A DNA stretch of 64,000 bases from Ga0077555 sp050250755 (GCA_050250755.1 JBFWOB010000023.1:29545-93544); one strand, 5' to 3'. Counted from the stretch's first letter, positions 1 through 8,792 are shown. Numbers and translations are program-made. Notes: generated by a model not told the origin, from the sequence alone.

Positions 1-717
1 TTGACGAACACGATCAAGGGCACCCTTGCGCTCCGTGAGAGATTGGCGACGCAGTTCAATCAGCTCGGAGAGTTGGGTCCGAGCATCGTTCAGGCGCTGT
101 GTCTCGGTCCGCAGGCGTTCGCCTTCCGCGCGGATGTCTCCCATGACACGGCTCAAGTCCTCGAGCCGAGCCGCAAGCGCGAGGGCCTGCGTACGCAACT
201 GGGGAAAGGCAAACGCCAGCATCATGGCGCTGCGCACCATGACCAAAGCATCTTCGCGGCGGGTAATCATCACCGGAGGAGGATCGCGGCCCATCCGCTG
301 CATGGCGCCCAAAAGATGAGCGATGGACCCGTGACGCTCGGAGAGTGAACCGCGCAGCAGTTTTTCCTGGGCCTCGAGCTCACCGAGGCGGCCCTCGATC
401 GAGGTGAGCTGTCCTTCGCTCATCTGAATGCGGCGTGCCGTCTCGACCAGGTTCTGGCTCAGGCGCTCCCGCTCGGCCTGGATCTGGTCGACATCGCTCG
501 CCAATCCCTGCTCGAGAGAGCGCTTTTGGCGTAATGCCGCCTCCACTTGCTCAAGGCGCCGCCGGGCTTCCTCTTTCGTCTCCGCAAAAGTCGCGTGCGG
601 GATGGCCGCGAGCACCAGAGCCAGCGAAATGACCACAGTCGACGTCGCGGCGACCCGAGAGAGGCCCCACTGTCGCTGACCCGGCATTCCCTCGGCTCGC
701 CCGATACGGCTCCCCAC
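1..717 (-). CDS. Murein hydrolase activator EnvC-like protein (M23 family), N-terminal part
   Basis: The reading frame is open on the minus strand from the left edge to an in-frame stop at 781-783, so only the N-terminal 239 codons are visible. I prefer the GTG at 717 because a GGAGAG lies about 5 bases upstream; a GTG at 780 and an ATG at 687 are alternatives. After a basic N-terminus there is a hydrophobic signal segment ending near A-T-F-A-E. A long charged coiled coil rich in E, R, Q and L follows, with runs such as SIEGRLGELEAQEK. This is the usual layout of EnvC/NlpD-type activators, which sit in the periplasm and switch on amidases at the division septum through a degenerate LytM domain. 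That C-terminal domain would lie outside the window, so the family call rests on the coiled-coil half. Confidence 0.7.
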   Translation of the reverse strand, partial: MGSRIGRAEGMPGQRQWGLSRVAATSTVVISLALVLAAIPHATFAETKEEARRRLEQVEAALRQKRSLEQGLASDVDQIQAERERLSQNLVETARRIQMSEGQLTSIEGRLGELEAQEKLLRGSLSERHGSIAHLLGAMQRMGRDPPPVMITRREDALVMVRSAMMLAFAFPQLRTQALALAARLEDLSRVMGDIRAEGERLRTETQRLNDARTQLSELIELRRQSLTERKGALDRVRQ

Positions 718-1014
718 TGAGCTCTCCGAAACCCATCCCACAAAGGCTATGCCAGCTCCAGGCAGAGCGCGTCCAAGCACTCATCTGCGCCCGAGACATG
801 AGGCGCGCGGAATCAGGCAACAGTAACAATACGGCATTTGTGGTGTCGGCACGATTAAACATCGCGAAACATTGACCTCACGCGACCGTAAGAGTACCGG
901 TTGGGCTTCCTGCCTTCCACGCTGCCCGTGCCTCTCGGGCGAACGCCTCGAAGTGGGCACAGAAGTCGAGGTTAGGCGCGCTGCCTCGCCTCCACGACCG
1001 AACGGAGCTTGTCC

Positions 1015-1209
1015 ATGACCGGTGTGATGGTCCATCTCACGGTACTGTCGGCCCTTTGCGTCTTCGGGGTGCTGCTGGCGGGCCTGTGGAACATGGTGCG
1101 AGCCGGGTCCAGCCCCAATCTCAGCCAGAAGCTGATGCGCTGGCGGATCGGGCTGCAATTCCTCGCAATCATCATCACGATGCTGACCATTGCGATCATG
1201 AACACTTGA
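1015..1209 (+). CDS. Twin transmembrane protein, HIG1 (hypoxia-induced) type, 64 aa
   Basis: This is a small protein with two hydrophobic helices (about residues 5-24 and 42-61). They are joined by a polar loop carrying the S-P-N-L-S-Q-K-L-M-R-W-R stretch typical of bacterial HIG1-like twin-TM proteins. ATG 1015 was chosen over an upstream TTG because GGAG at 1004-1007 is 7 bases away. In alphaproteobacteria such genes commonly stand just ahead of the cobalamin adenosyltransferase gene, as here. The eukaryotic relatives bind respiratory complexes; a role at the inner membrane in respiration is inference. Confidence 0.75.
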   Translation: MTGVMVHLTVLSALCVFGVLLAGLWNMVRAGSSPNLSQKLMRWRIGLQFLAIIITMLTIAIMNT

Positions 1210-1256
1210 TCGCGGGCCTGCTCCGCCGTTTCCGCCTTGACCCTGGGGTGCGCACG

Positions 1257-1332
1257 GCTAGTGTCCCGATTGCGAAATTCGCCCTATCCAGCGGCTATTA
1301 CGCCGAGCGAATTTCTCGATCATCACACTAGC
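1257..1332. repeat. 76-bp inverted repeat, MITE-like
   Basis: Two 26-base arms (1257-1282 and 1307-1332) are inverted copies matching at 21 of 26 positions. The outer 8 bases (GCTAGTGT / ACACTAGC) and the inner 9 (GAAATTCGC / GCGAATTTC) are perfect, and a 24-base loop separates the arms. The ends contain TA inside CTAG, the kind of target used by IS630/mariner-type elements, so a miniature element is possible. It lies between the HIG1 gene and the adenosyltransferase gene and could also form an RNA hairpin in the leader. No second copy was found in the window. Confidence 0.6.
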
Positions 1333-1372
1333 TTTGGCAGCGTGCCAACCCAAGCGTAACGGATCGCCGCCC

Positions 1373-1966
1373 ATGGTCATCTTGAACAAGATCTACACGC
1401 GAACCGGCGACAGCGGCAGCACGGCGCTCGGCACTGGCGAGCGGGTTGCAAAGCATGCACCGCGCATCTGGGCTTACGGCACCGTCGACGAGACGAACGC
1501 CGCAATCGGGATGGCCCGACTCAGTCTCGGTGACGAAACGGCACTCGACGGTCAGCTCGGCAACATCCAGAACGACCTCTTCGATCTTGGCGCCGACTTG
1601 TGCATTCCCGATCGCGGTTCTCCGCCGAGCTGGGCGGGGCCTGACTATCAGCCGCTGCGCGTCACGGCCGCTCAGGTCAAGCGGCTCGAGGATGAGATCG
1701 ACGCCATGAACGAGGCGCTCGACCCACTTCGCTCCTTCGTGCTCCCGGGCGGCACCCCGGCAGCGGCGGCCCTGCATGTTGCGCGCACCGTCTGTCGCCG
1801 CGCCGAGCGGCACATGGCCGAACTCGCCAGTCTACCCGATGAGCCGGTGAGTGAGGCAGCGCTACGCTACATCAATCGCCTGTCGGACTATCTCTTTGTC
1901 GCAAGCCGCTACCTGAATGCACGCGGGAAGGGTGACGTCCTCTGGGTGCCCGGCGCCAATCGGTAG
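1373..1966 (+). CDS. Cob(I)alamin adenosyltransferase, PduO type
   Basis: The enzyme transfers the 5'-deoxyadenosyl group of ATP to cob(I)alamin to make adenosylcobalamin. The N-terminal ATP-binding motif TRTGDSGSTALG (about residues 9-20), the A-Y-G-T-V-D-E-T-N-A helix start and the C-terminal INRLSDYLFVASRYLN segment are hallmarks of the PduO-type trimeric family. The length of 197 aa is normal. I start at ATG 1373 with a modest GGAT 8 bases upstream; the open frame extends to 1334, but that part does not look like the family. It is probably cytoplasmic and supports B12-dependent mutases encoded elsewhere. Confidence 0.92.
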   Translation: MVILNKIYTRTGDSGSTALGTGERVAKHAPRIWAYGTVDETNAAIGMARLSLGDETALDGQLGNIQNDLFDLGADLCIPDRGSPPSWAGPDYQPLRVTAAQVKRLEDEIDAMNEALDPLRSFVLPGGTPAAAALHVARTVCRRAERHMAELASLPDEPVSEAALRYINRLSDYLFVASRYLNARGKGDVLWVPGANR

Positions 1967-2002
1967 ACGACGGTCAGCTAAGCCCTGCACCCGAGGTTCC
2001 CC

Positions 2003-2758
2003 GTGTTCGTGCCCATCTCAGACGACAATCCGCTGCGGGTCATCTCCTGGCCTATGGTCACCGTTCTGCTCATTGTCGCGAACGTCGTGGCATTCTTGTT
2101 CGAGCTGACACCCACTGGCCAGTATGTGGCAGCGACGTTCGCCATTGTTCCCAACGAGCTGTTCGACGTCGGCGTTTTGGGCGGCGCAGCAAATGGCCCG
2201 TACGATCGCTTGCCCTTCCCCGAAGGCCTGACGTTGATCACGTACATGTTCCTGCACGGCGATCCTCTTCATCTGGCTGGCAATATGCTGTTTCTATGGG
2301 TCTTCGGCGACAACGTCGAAGACGCGATGGGCCACGGCCGCTTTCTGATTTTCTACCTGCTGTGCGGGATAGCCGGCGGTCTTGTGCACGCATTGAGCGC
2401 CGAGTTCGGTTTCGCTGCGATTCTCATGAAGGTGCCCATGACACCTGATACGGCGGCAGGACAAATTCCACTGATCGGCGCCAGCGCAGCCGTCGCCGGC
2501 GTGATCGCGGCCTATCTGATGCTGCACCCCTACGTGAAGGTCTGGGTCCTCGCGTTTCGCGTCATTCCGCTCAGGGTTTCAGCAATGTTCGCGCTCGGCG
2601 CCTGGATCTTGACCCAGTTCGTCATGCTGCTCGTGCCGGACGTCGGCCCCGTGGCGTGGTGGGCGCATATCGGCGGACTTGTGACCGGAGCCGTGCTGGT
2701 GATCGTCTTGCGACGCAAGGGAGTGCCGTTGTTCGATCGACCTCGAACAACAGCCTGA
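2003..2758 (+). CDS. Rhomboid family intramembrane serine protease
   Basis: This 251-residue inner-membrane protein has at least six hydrophobic segments. The catalytic features are visible: H90 and N94 in HLAGN, the active-site serine S161 in GASAAVAG, and the catalytic histidine H222 in WWAHIGG. Rhomboids cleave transmembrane helices of substrate proteins within the bilayer; the substrate here cannot be told. The GTG start at 2003 is supported by GAGG 6 bases upstream. It follows the adenosyltransferase gene by 36 bases, so co-transcription is possible, but no functional link is evident. Confidence 0.92.
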   Translation: MFVPISDDNPLRVISWPMVTVLLIVANVVAFLFELTPTGQYVAATFAIVPNELFDVGVLGGAANGPYDRLPFPEGLTLITYMFLHGDPLHLAGNMLFLWVFGDNVEDAMGHGRFLIFYLLCGIAGGLVHALSAEFGFAAILMKVPMTPDTAAGQIPLIGASAAVAGVIAAYLMLHPYVKVWVLAFRVIPLRVSAMFALGAWILTQFVMLLVPDVGPVAWWAHIGGLVTGAVLVIVLRRKGVPLFDRPRTTA

Positions 2759-3130
2759 AGCGCGGCGGCCTCCACGCCGGGAAGCTCGGGCGACTAATCG
2801 TTAACGGCTTCGCATCCGCAACATTTCCACGCTGGAATCGGGCTATTTGTGGTGTGCACAGCGGGCAAATTGCCTCGGGCTGTCAACGAAGTGTCGCACC
2901 GCACAAAAAGGGGGTATAGTTGTGCCTAACGAGGCGTTTCGGCATGCCTGTTTGGTGGGCTGGACGGCGTGCTGTTGAAATACCTTACCCCAAGAAGACC
3001 TTGGCCAATCGACTTTTTCGTCACAAAGTCGCTGAGCCCAGAAGTCACGAGTTGCCTGGACACTAGGCATTGGGTCGAAAGCAACATCCAAGCATAGCGA
3101 GCCAAATCCGATCTGGAGAGTGAGGAGACG
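2759..3130. other. Non-coding region upstream of etfBA
   Basis: These 372 bases between the rhomboid gene and etfB contain no convincing ORF on either strand. They probably hold the etfBA promoter. A TATAGT at 2915-2920 could be a -10 box but has no good -35 partner. A small GACTTT/AAAGTC hairpin lies near 3013-3032, and a strong GAGGAG ribosome-binding site directly precedes etfB. Confidence 0.4.
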
Positions 3131-3880
3131 ATGAAGGTATTGGTCCCGGTCAAGCGGGTCGTCGATTACAACGTCAAGATCCGCGTGAAGAATGACGGAT
3201 CAGGCGTCGAGCTGGCCAACGTCAAGATGTCGATGAATCCCTTCGACGAAATTGCCGTCGAGGAGGCCATCCGGCTCAAAGAGAAGGGCCAGGTCACCGA
3301 GATCGTGGCTGTCTCGATCGGGCCAGCGAAGGCACAGGAAACCATTCGCACGGCGCTTGCCATGGGCGCGGATCGCGGCATCCTCGTCGATGTCGGCGAT
3401 GAGACGGTCGAACCGCTCGCCGTCGCAAAGCTGTTGAAGGCCATTGTCGACGCGGAGCAGCCCGGGCTCGTTATTCTCGGCAAGCAGGCGATCGATGACG
3501 ATTGCAACCAGACAGGCCAGATGCTCGCTGCCTTGACCGGGTGGGCGCAGGGCACGTTCGCCTCAAAGGTCGTGATCGAAGGCGACACCCTCAAGGTGAC
3601 CCGCGAGGTTGATGGTGGCCTCGAAACGATCGCACTCAAGATGCCGGCGATCATCACCACGGACCTCCGCCTCAACGAGCCGCGCTACGCCTCGCTGCCC
3701 AACATCATGAAGGCGAAGAAGAAGCCGCTCGACACGAAGAAACCGGCCGACCTCGGCGTCGACACCAAGCCACGCCTCACCGTTCTCAAGACCACGGAGC
3801 CGCCGGGCCGTAAGGCCGGCATCAAAGTGGGCTCGCCTGCCGAGCTCGTGGCGAAGCTCAAGGATGCAGGGGTGATCTGA
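3131..3880 (+). CDS. etfB: Electron transfer flavoprotein subunit beta
   Basis: This is the beta subunit of the ETF heterodimer. ETF takes electrons from acyl-CoA and other dehydrogenases and passes them to ETF:ubiquinone oxidoreductase. The 249-residue length is standard. The start MKVLVPVKRVVDYNVKIRVK region, NPFDEIAVEEAIRLKE and the AMP-site region around GKQAIDDDCNQTGQMLA are typical of group I ETF beta. GAGGAGACG precedes the ATG. It ends one base before etfA, so the two are co-transcribed and probably translationally coupled. Confidence 0.97.
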   Translation: MKVLVPVKRVVDYNVKIRVKNDGSGVELANVKMSMNPFDEIAVEEAIRLKEKGQVTEIVAVSIGPAKAQETIRTALAMGADRGILVDVGDETVEPLAVAKLLKAIVDAEQPGLVILGKQAIDDDCNQTGQMLAALTGWAQGTFASKVVIEGDTLKVTREVDGGLETIALKMPAIITTDLRLNEPRYASLPNIMKAKKKPLDTKKPADLGVDTKPRLTVLKTTEPPGRKAGIKVGSPAELVAKLKDAGVI

Positions 3881-3881
3881 G

Positions 3882-4826
3882 ATGAGCGTTCTTCTTCTAG
3901 CAGACCATAATAACCAGGCGCTCGGCTCGGCGACACTCAAGGCCATGAGCGCCGCGAAGGCTCTTGGCGGCGACGTGCATGTGCTGGTTGCCGGCTCAGG
4001 CTGCGGCGCTGTCGCGGAGCAGGCCGCGAAGCTGGACGGTGCTGCGAAGGTTCTCGTGGCAGACGAACCGCAGCTCGGCAACGGCCTGGCTGAGGAGATC
4101 GCCGCGCTGATCGTGCCGATGATGGGCAACTACTCAGCGCTGGTCGCGGCCTCAACCGCCTCCGGCAAGAACGTGCTGCCGCGCGTCGCCGCCCTGCTCG
4201 ACGTCATGCAAGTGTCCGACGTGATCAAAGTCGACTCGCCCGATACCTTCGAGCGGCCGATCTACGCGGGCAATGCCATCCAGACCGTGAAGTGCGACGA
4301 GGCGAAGAAGGTCCTGACGGTTCGCACCGCCTCCTTCCCGGCGGTAGGACTTACGGGCTCGGCGCCGATCGAGAAAGTGTCGGCTCCCGCAGCCGCTGGC
4401 CTATCGACCTTCGAGAAGGCCGAGCTGTCGAAGTCTGATCGCCCGGAGCTGACCGCTGCACGCATCGTCATCTCGGGTGGACGCGGCCTTCAGTCTGGCG
4501 AGAACTACACGAAGTACATCGAGCCGATTGCCGACAAGCTGGGTGCCGCCATGGGTGCCTCGCGTGCAGCCGTCGACGCTGGCTTCGTGCCGAACGACTT
4601 CCAGGTCGGCCAGACCGGCAAGGTGGTAGCGCCCGAGCTCTACATCGCCGTTGGTATCTCAGGTGCCATCCAGCATCTGGCCGGCATGAAAGACTCGAAG
4701 ATCATCGTCGCCATCAACAAGGACGAGGAGGCACCGATCTTCCAGGTGGCCGACTACGGCTTGGTGGCGGACCTCTTCACGGCACTGCCCGAGCTCGGTG
4801 CAGAGCTCGACAAGGCCGGTAAGTAG
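3882..4826 (+). CDS. etfA: Electron transfer flavoprotein subunit alpha
   Basis: This is the FAD-carrying alpha subunit of ETF, 314 residues. The N-terminal domain covers roughly residues 1-185. The C-terminal FAD domain shows the expected SGGRGLQSGENY, the G-A-S-R-A-A-V-D-A-G segment, VGQTGKVVAPELYIA and GISGAIQHLAGM motifs. It sits one base behind etfB. The following gene encodes a hydroxyacyl-CoA dehydrogenase, which fits a fatty-acid or hydroxybutyrate oxidation unit feeding electrons to the quinone pool. Confidence 0.97.
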   Translation: MSVLLLADHNNQALGSATLKAMSAAKALGGDVHVLVAGSGCGAVAEQAAKLDGAAKVLVADEPQLGNGLAEEIAALIVPMMGNYSALVAASTASGKNVLPRVAALLDVMQVSDVIKVDSPDTFERPIYAGNAIQTVKCDEAKKVLTVRTASFPAVGLTGSAPIEKVSAPAAAGLSTFEKAELSKSDRPELTAARIVISGGRGLQSGENYTKYIEPIADKLGAAMGASRAAVDAGFVPNDFQVGQTGKVVAPELYIAVGISGAIQHLAGMKDSKIIVAINKDEEAPIFQVADYGLVADLFTALPELGAELDKAGK

Positions 4827-4870
4827 GGCGAAAGGTGGCGCTCCCTTAGGGGGCGCCCGAGGAACCAGTG

Positions 4871-5794
4871 ATGGATGCTATCGTGAAACCGAAACGGACT
4901 TCGGGCGCGCCCCAGCCAACCACCGTTCAAAAGGTCGGCGTGATTGGCGCCGGCCAAATGGGCAATGGCATTGCTCACGTCTGCGCCCTCGCAGGCTATG
5001 ACGTCACCATCAACGACCTCAAGAAAGAGGCGTTCGAGGCGGCGGTCATCAGCATCAAGAAGAACATGGTGCGCCAAGCCAGCCGCGGCCTGATCACCGA
5101 AGGCGACATGACTCGCGCACTCGGCAAGATCCAATTCGCCTCCACGCTTGAAGAGCTTGGCGACTGCGACATCGTGATCGAGGCCGCCACTGAGGACGAG
5201 GCGATCAAGCGTCGGATTTTCACCGACCTCCGAGACAAGACAAAGCCCGATGCGATCCTCGCTTCGAACACCTCATCGATCTCCATAACGCGTCTTGCTG
5301 CAACGACGACGGCGCCAGAGCGCTTCATCGGCATTCATTTCATGAACCCGGTGCCGGTCATGCAGCTCGTCGAGCTGATTCGAGGCATCGCGACCGACGA
5401 CGAAACCTTCACCACAGCGCGTCAGTTCGTCGAAACCCTCGGCAAGCAGACCGCGGTCTCCGAAGATTTCCCCGCGTTCATCGTCAACCGCATTCTGCTG
5501 CCGATGATCAACGAGGCGATCTATACGCTTTACGAAGGCGTCGGATCGGTCGAGGCGATCGACAAAGCGATGCGGCTGGGCGCCAATCACCCGATGGGAC
5601 CGCTCGAGCTCGCTGATTTCATTGGCCTCGATACCTGCCTTTCCGTGATGCAGGTGCTCTATGAAGGCCTTGCCGATTCGAAGTATCGCCCCTGTCCGCT
5701 GCTCGTGAAGTATGTCGAAGCGGGCTGGCTTGGCCGCAAAACGAAGCGCGGCTTCTACGACTACCGTGGCGAGAGGCCAGTGCCTACCCGCTGA
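4871..5794 (+). CDS. hbd: 3-hydroxybutyryl-CoA dehydrogenase
   Basis: This is an NAD(P)-dependent oxidoreductase interconverting 3-hydroxybutyryl-CoA and acetoacetyl-CoA in beta-oxidation or polyhydroxybutyrate metabolism. The Rossmann motif GVIGAGQMGNGIA lies near residues 24-36. The catalytic region SNTSSISITRLA, then HFMNPVPVMQLVE, and the C-terminal substrate domain GANHPMGPLELADFIGLD all fit. ATG 4871 is preferred over GTG 4868 because GAGGAA lies 6 bases upstream. It has a roughly 22-residue N-terminal extension ahead of the Rossmann fold. It is 44 bases behind etfA and probably in the same transcript. Confidence 0.93.
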   Translation: MDAIVKPKRTSGAPQPTTVQKVGVIGAGQMGNGIAHVCALAGYDVTINDLKKEAFEAAVISIKKNMVRQASRGLITEGDMTRALGKIQFASTLEELGDCDIVIEAATEDEAIKRRIFTDLRDKTKPDAILASNTSSISITRLAATTTAPERFIGIHFMNPVPVMQLVELIRGIATDDETFTTARQFVETLGKQTAVSEDFPAFIVNRILLPMINEAIYTLYEGVGSVEAIDKAMRLGANHPMGPLELADFIGLDTCLSVMQVLYEGLADSKYRPCPLLVKYVEAGWLGRKTKRGFYDYRGERPVPTR

Positions 5795-5825
5795 TCCAGC
5801 GCGCGGTTCCTATCCGAGGGCACGT

Positions 5826-5848
5826 CCCGTTTCCTTTAGGAAAGCGGG
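5826..5848. terminator. Possible stem-loop terminator between convergent genes
   Basis: CCCGTTTCC and GGAAAGCGGG pair across a TTTA loop with one bulged G. The hairpin lies between the convergent hydroxybutyryl-CoA dehydrogenase and DNA glycosylase genes. There is no U-tract, so it is only a weak candidate. Confidence 0.35.
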
Positions 5849-5891
5849 CCGCGCACACGTTTCGCGCAAGGTGGGGCTCTACGCCGCCACC

Positions 5892-6608
5892 TCACTCCTC
5901 GCTCCCCATCTCGGCGAGTTTTTCAGGCTCGTAATTCTCCCCGATCGACATCGCGCAAATGCGCGAGACATGCACCATGGGTAGGCCGCTTTCCTTGGCC
6001 CAGGCATTCATCTGCTCCTGCGCCTTCCGAAGATCCTTCTTGGACGTCGGCGTCGCGGAAATATCGCAACCTGCATCACGCAAGCATGCAACCACGTCAT
6101 TCGACAGAATGAAGCTATCCCACCCGACGAAGCGTAGAAAGTACTGTCCCGTCCGCCCTCCAAGCCGCGAGCCACGCTTTCCCAAAAGCTCCAGCAGCCC
6201 CACCTCGTCGTCCTTCGGCCAGCTTGCGAGAAAACGGCCGAAACTACCGTGCTCCTTGGATACATCGGCGACGAAGCGCGCATTCTCTCGCACCGACTTG
6301 ATCTTTTGCGGATGTCTGACGATGCGCTTGTCCGAGGCGAGCCTCTCCCAGAACTCATCCGGCTCGAAGTTGAGCCGTGCCACATCGAAATGCTGAAAGG
6401 CGGCCTCGAACTCTGGCCATTTCTGCTCGATCACGCGCCACACGAAACCCGAGCAGAATGCGCGCTTCGCCATCTCCGCCAGGATACGATCATCCCCGAT
6501 GGCACCAATGGCCTCGTTCCCGGCAACTTCCGGCAGCAACTTCTGCAACGCCTTGGCGCCGCCCTTGCGCTTTTCTGCGCGCGCTCGAATGGTCTTGAAC
6601 GACGTCAT
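5892..6608 (-). CDS. DNA-3-methyladenine glycosylase I (Tag) family protein
   Basis: The middle of this 238-residue protein matches the Tag-type helix-hairpin-helix glycosylase pattern: F-E-P-D-E-F-W-E-R-L, then DKRIVRHPQKIKSVRENARF, then GSFGRFLASWP. Such enzymes excise 3-methyladenine from alkylated DNA. The N-terminal Cys/His zinc motif of classical E. coli Tag is not visible, so this is a divergent family member. I start at ATG 6608 (MTSFKTIRARAEKRKGG) because GGAG stands upstream; the longer frame to 6656 is less likely. It stands alone, convergent with the upstream dehydrogenase gene. Confidence 0.75.
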   Translation of the reverse strand: MTSFKTIRARAEKRKGGAKALQKLLPEVAGNEAIGAIGDDRILAEMAKRAFCSGFVWRVIEQKWPEFEAAFQHFDVARLNFEPDEFWERLASDKRIVRHPQKIKSVRENARFVADVSKEHGSFGRFLASWPKDDEVGLLELLGKRGSRLGGRTGQYFLRFVGWDSFILSNDVVACLRDAGCDISATPTSKKDLRKAQEQMNAWAKESGLPMVHVSRICAMSIGENYEPEKLAEMGSEE

Positions 6609-6670
6609 GCAGTTATTCTCCGGGCACTCTCGCATATGCACATAACGAGCTGACAAATCATGATAATACT

Positions 6671-7090
6671 TTAAGCTGGCGGCCCCTTCAGCTCTACGCT
6701 GTTGCCATCCGGATCGACGATGTACATCGATGGCCCCTGCCCTTCCGCGCCATAGCGGCTCACGACCTCCCCCGATGCCACCCCGTTCTTTTCGAGATGC
6801 GCCCGGATCACAGCCTCGTCAAACGGCTCGATACGGATGCACAGATGATCCATGTTGTGCCCCTCCTTGCTAGGTCCCGCCCCGCCCTTCCGGCCGAGCT
6901 CTCCCTCGAGTTCCACGAGATCGATCAGCGCGCTTCCGGCGCGTAACTGGTGCAGCCCTAGGGCCGCCTGCACTTTCTCGACATGAGCCCCGAGAACGTC
7001 GCAATAGAAGACCTTGGCCCGGGCAACGTCAGCCACCCGCAACACCACGTGATCGAGACCCAGCGGCCGGAACGGCGTCGCATTCGTCAA
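6671..7090 (-). CDS. VOC family protein (glyoxalase/dioxygenase fold)
   Basis: A 139-residue single vicinal-oxygen-chelate unit. The putative metal ligands are visible as His in GLDHVVLRV near the N-terminus, His in NMDHLCIRI and Glu in GNSVELKGP at the C-terminus, with the typical D-P-D-G-N signature. The start is a TTG at 7090: GGAGG lies 5 bases upstream, far better than the GTG at 7123. The family covers glyoxalases, extradiol dioxygenases and resistance proteins; the substrate cannot be read from the sequence. It is divergent from the LhgO-like gene, so the two may share a control region. Confidence 0.85.
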   Translation of the reverse strand: MTNATPFRPLGLDHVVLRVADVARAKVFYCDVLGAHVEKVQAALGLHQLRAGSALIDLVELEGELGRKGGAGPSKEGHNMDHLCIRIEPFDEAVIRAHLEKNGVASGEVVSRYGAEGQGPSMYIVDPDGNSVELKGPPA

Positions 7091-7175
7091 GGAAGCCTCC
7101 TGTGGTTTACTGTTCACGGGCACGAAATCATGCCATCAGACCGCGCCCGGGAGCAAAGTAGGGAGCCGTTGATCC

Positions 7176-8279
7176 ATGTCTGCTGACGTCGAAACCATCG
7201 TGATCGGAGCCGGTGTCGTCGGCCTCGCCATCGCACGCGAATTGGCGTTGCGCGGCCAGGATGTGATGGTCCTCGAGCAGCACGACATCATCGGCTCTGA
7301 GACGTCCTCTCGCAACAGCGAGGTGATCCACGCAGGCATCTATTATCCGCCGGGCTCACTGCGCGCGCGGCTGTGCGTCGAGGGAAAGAAGAAGCTTTAC
7401 GCCTTCTGCGCCGAGAACGGCGTCGAGCACAAAGCCATCACGAAGCTTTTGGTCGCAACCAACGAAGCCCAGGTGCCGAAGCTGAAGGCCATCCAGGAAA
7501 CGGCGATCAAGAACGGCGTCGACGATCTCATCCCGCTGAGCGGAGAAGAAGCCAGGAAACTCGAGCCCGAAGTGTTCTGCGTACAGGCCATGCTCTCGCC
7601 GTCGACCGGCATCGTCGACAGCCACGGCTTCATGCTCGCGTTGCAGGGCCATGCCGAGACGAACGGCGCGCAAGTCGTGCTCAACACGCCCGTAGCGCGG
7701 ATCGGCATGACGCCGGCCGGCCTCTACGAGGTCGAAACCGGGGGCGAGATGCCCGGCATCGTCACCGCGAAACGGCTGGTGCTATCCGCGGGTCTTCACG
7801 CGTCGAAACTCGCCCGCACCTTCCCATGGTCCGGCAACTATAGTCCGCCGGAGACCTATTACGCCGTCGGCCAGTACTACGCGATCGAAGGCAGGTCACC
7901 GTTCGGCCGCCATATCTACCCGATGCCGGATGGCGCCTGGCTCGGCCTCCACGTTACGGTGGACATCGGCGGCCGCTGCAAGTTCGGCCCCGACATCGAA
8001 TGGATCCCCGAGATCGACTATTCGTTCGACGAGTCGAAGCTCGAGAAATTCCTGGGCTTCATCCGCACCTACTATCCGGCGCTCGATCCCTCACGCCTGC
8101 ACGCCGACTACACCGGCATCCGCCCCAAGCTCTATCGCGAAGGCGAGCCGGTGCCGGACTTCTTCCTGCATGGCCCCACAACCCACGGCGTTCCGGGTCT
8201 CATGCTCCTGTTCGGGATCGAGAGCCCGGGCCTCACCGCCTCCATGGCCCTCGCCGAGATGGTCGCTGACCAGATCTGA
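7176..8279 (+). CDS. FAD-dependent oxidoreductase, L-2-hydroxyglutarate oxidase (LhgO)-like
   Basis: A 367-residue DAO-fold flavoprotein. The FAD-binding GAGVVGLAIARELALRG motif is at about residue 12, followed by the S-E-T-S-S-R-N-S-E-V-I-H-A-G-I-Y-Y segment that marks the LhgO/L2HGDH group. The C-terminal HADYTGIRPKLYREGE and FGIESPGLTASMALAE also fit. The relatives oxidise L-2-hydroxyglutarate or related 2-hydroxy acids and pass electrons to the quinone pool. GGGAG upstream supports ATG 7176. The exact substrate is inferred from family only. Confidence 0.88.
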   Translation: MSADVETIVIGAGVVGLAIARELALRGQDVMVLEQHDIIGSETSSRNSEVIHAGIYYPPGSLRARLCVEGKKKLYAFCAENGVEHKAITKLLVATNEAQVPKLKAIQETAIKNGVDDLIPLSGEEARKLEPEVFCVQAMLSPSTGIVDSHGFMLALQGHAETNGAQVVLNTPVARIGMTPAGLYEVETGGEMPGIVTAKRLVLSAGLHASKLARTFPWSGNYSPPETYYAVGQYYAIEGRSPFGRHIYPMPDGAWLGLHVTVDIGGRCKFGPDIEWIPEIDYSFDESKLEKFLGFIRTYYPALDPSRLHADYTGIRPKLYREGEPVPDFFLHGPTTHGVPGLMLLFGIESPGLTASMALAEMVADQI

Positions 8280-8406
8280 AGCGCCACCTCCGATTCGCAC
8301 CGTTGCAAGGACTGGAAAACAGCTCGCAACGCACGTAGCCTGCGACTGAAAAATCAAGCGCTGCACAAAATGATGCGGCCACGGCGACGGGAGACGCAAA
8401 GCGGCC

Positions 8407-8706
8407 ATGAAGACGTATGAGGGCAAGCGCGCATTTGACGGCTTGATCGTCACCGTCGACGGGGAGCCCTTGTCGGAGCACTATGAGGTGGCCCAATTCA
8501 CCACCTGGGGCTTCGAGTGGACCTACGAGGGCGAGAGCCCTCAGCAGCTCGCGCTCGCAATCCTTTACGATCACCTCGGCGACAAAACCCGCGCCATCGG
8601 CCTCTCCGAGCGTTTCATGCGCAGAGTGATCGCCAATCTCGACAACGATTGGCGCCTGACCGGAGATGACGTCACTGCCGCGATCGCGGAGATCGACAGA
8701 GCTTAG
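8407..8706 (+). CDS. DUF6166 domain protein
   Basis: A small soluble protein of 99 residues with the pattern YEGKRAFDGLIVTVDG, then T-T-W-G-F-E-W-T-Y-E-G, then QQLALAILYDHLG. I recognise this as the DUF6166 family, which has no assigned function. There is no signal peptide or membrane helix. A GGAGA about 12 bases upstream of ATG 8407 is somewhat distant. It lies between the LhgO-like flavoprotein and the DUF4387 gene without an obvious operon partner. Confidence 0.8.
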   Translation: MKTYEGKRAFDGLIVTVDGEPLSEHYEVAQFTTWGFEWTYEGESPQQLALAILYDHLGDKTRAIGLSERFMRRVIANLDNDWRLTGDDVTAAIAEIDRA

Positions 8707-8792
8707 GCGACCTGCCGCGGCGATGTAGGTTGCGGTGCGTGGCGCTGATCGTCAGGATGGCGCCATCAGCATCAAGATCAGGGCCCACCATC

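Noticed and set aside
1..348. 115-codon plus-strand ORF at the left edge
   Set aside because: Shadow of the EnvC-like coiled-coil gene on the minus strand.
1210..1372. Cobalamin riboswitch upstream of the adenosyltransferase
   Set aside because: No B12-box-like sequence is visible; the structure there is a simple inverted repeat.
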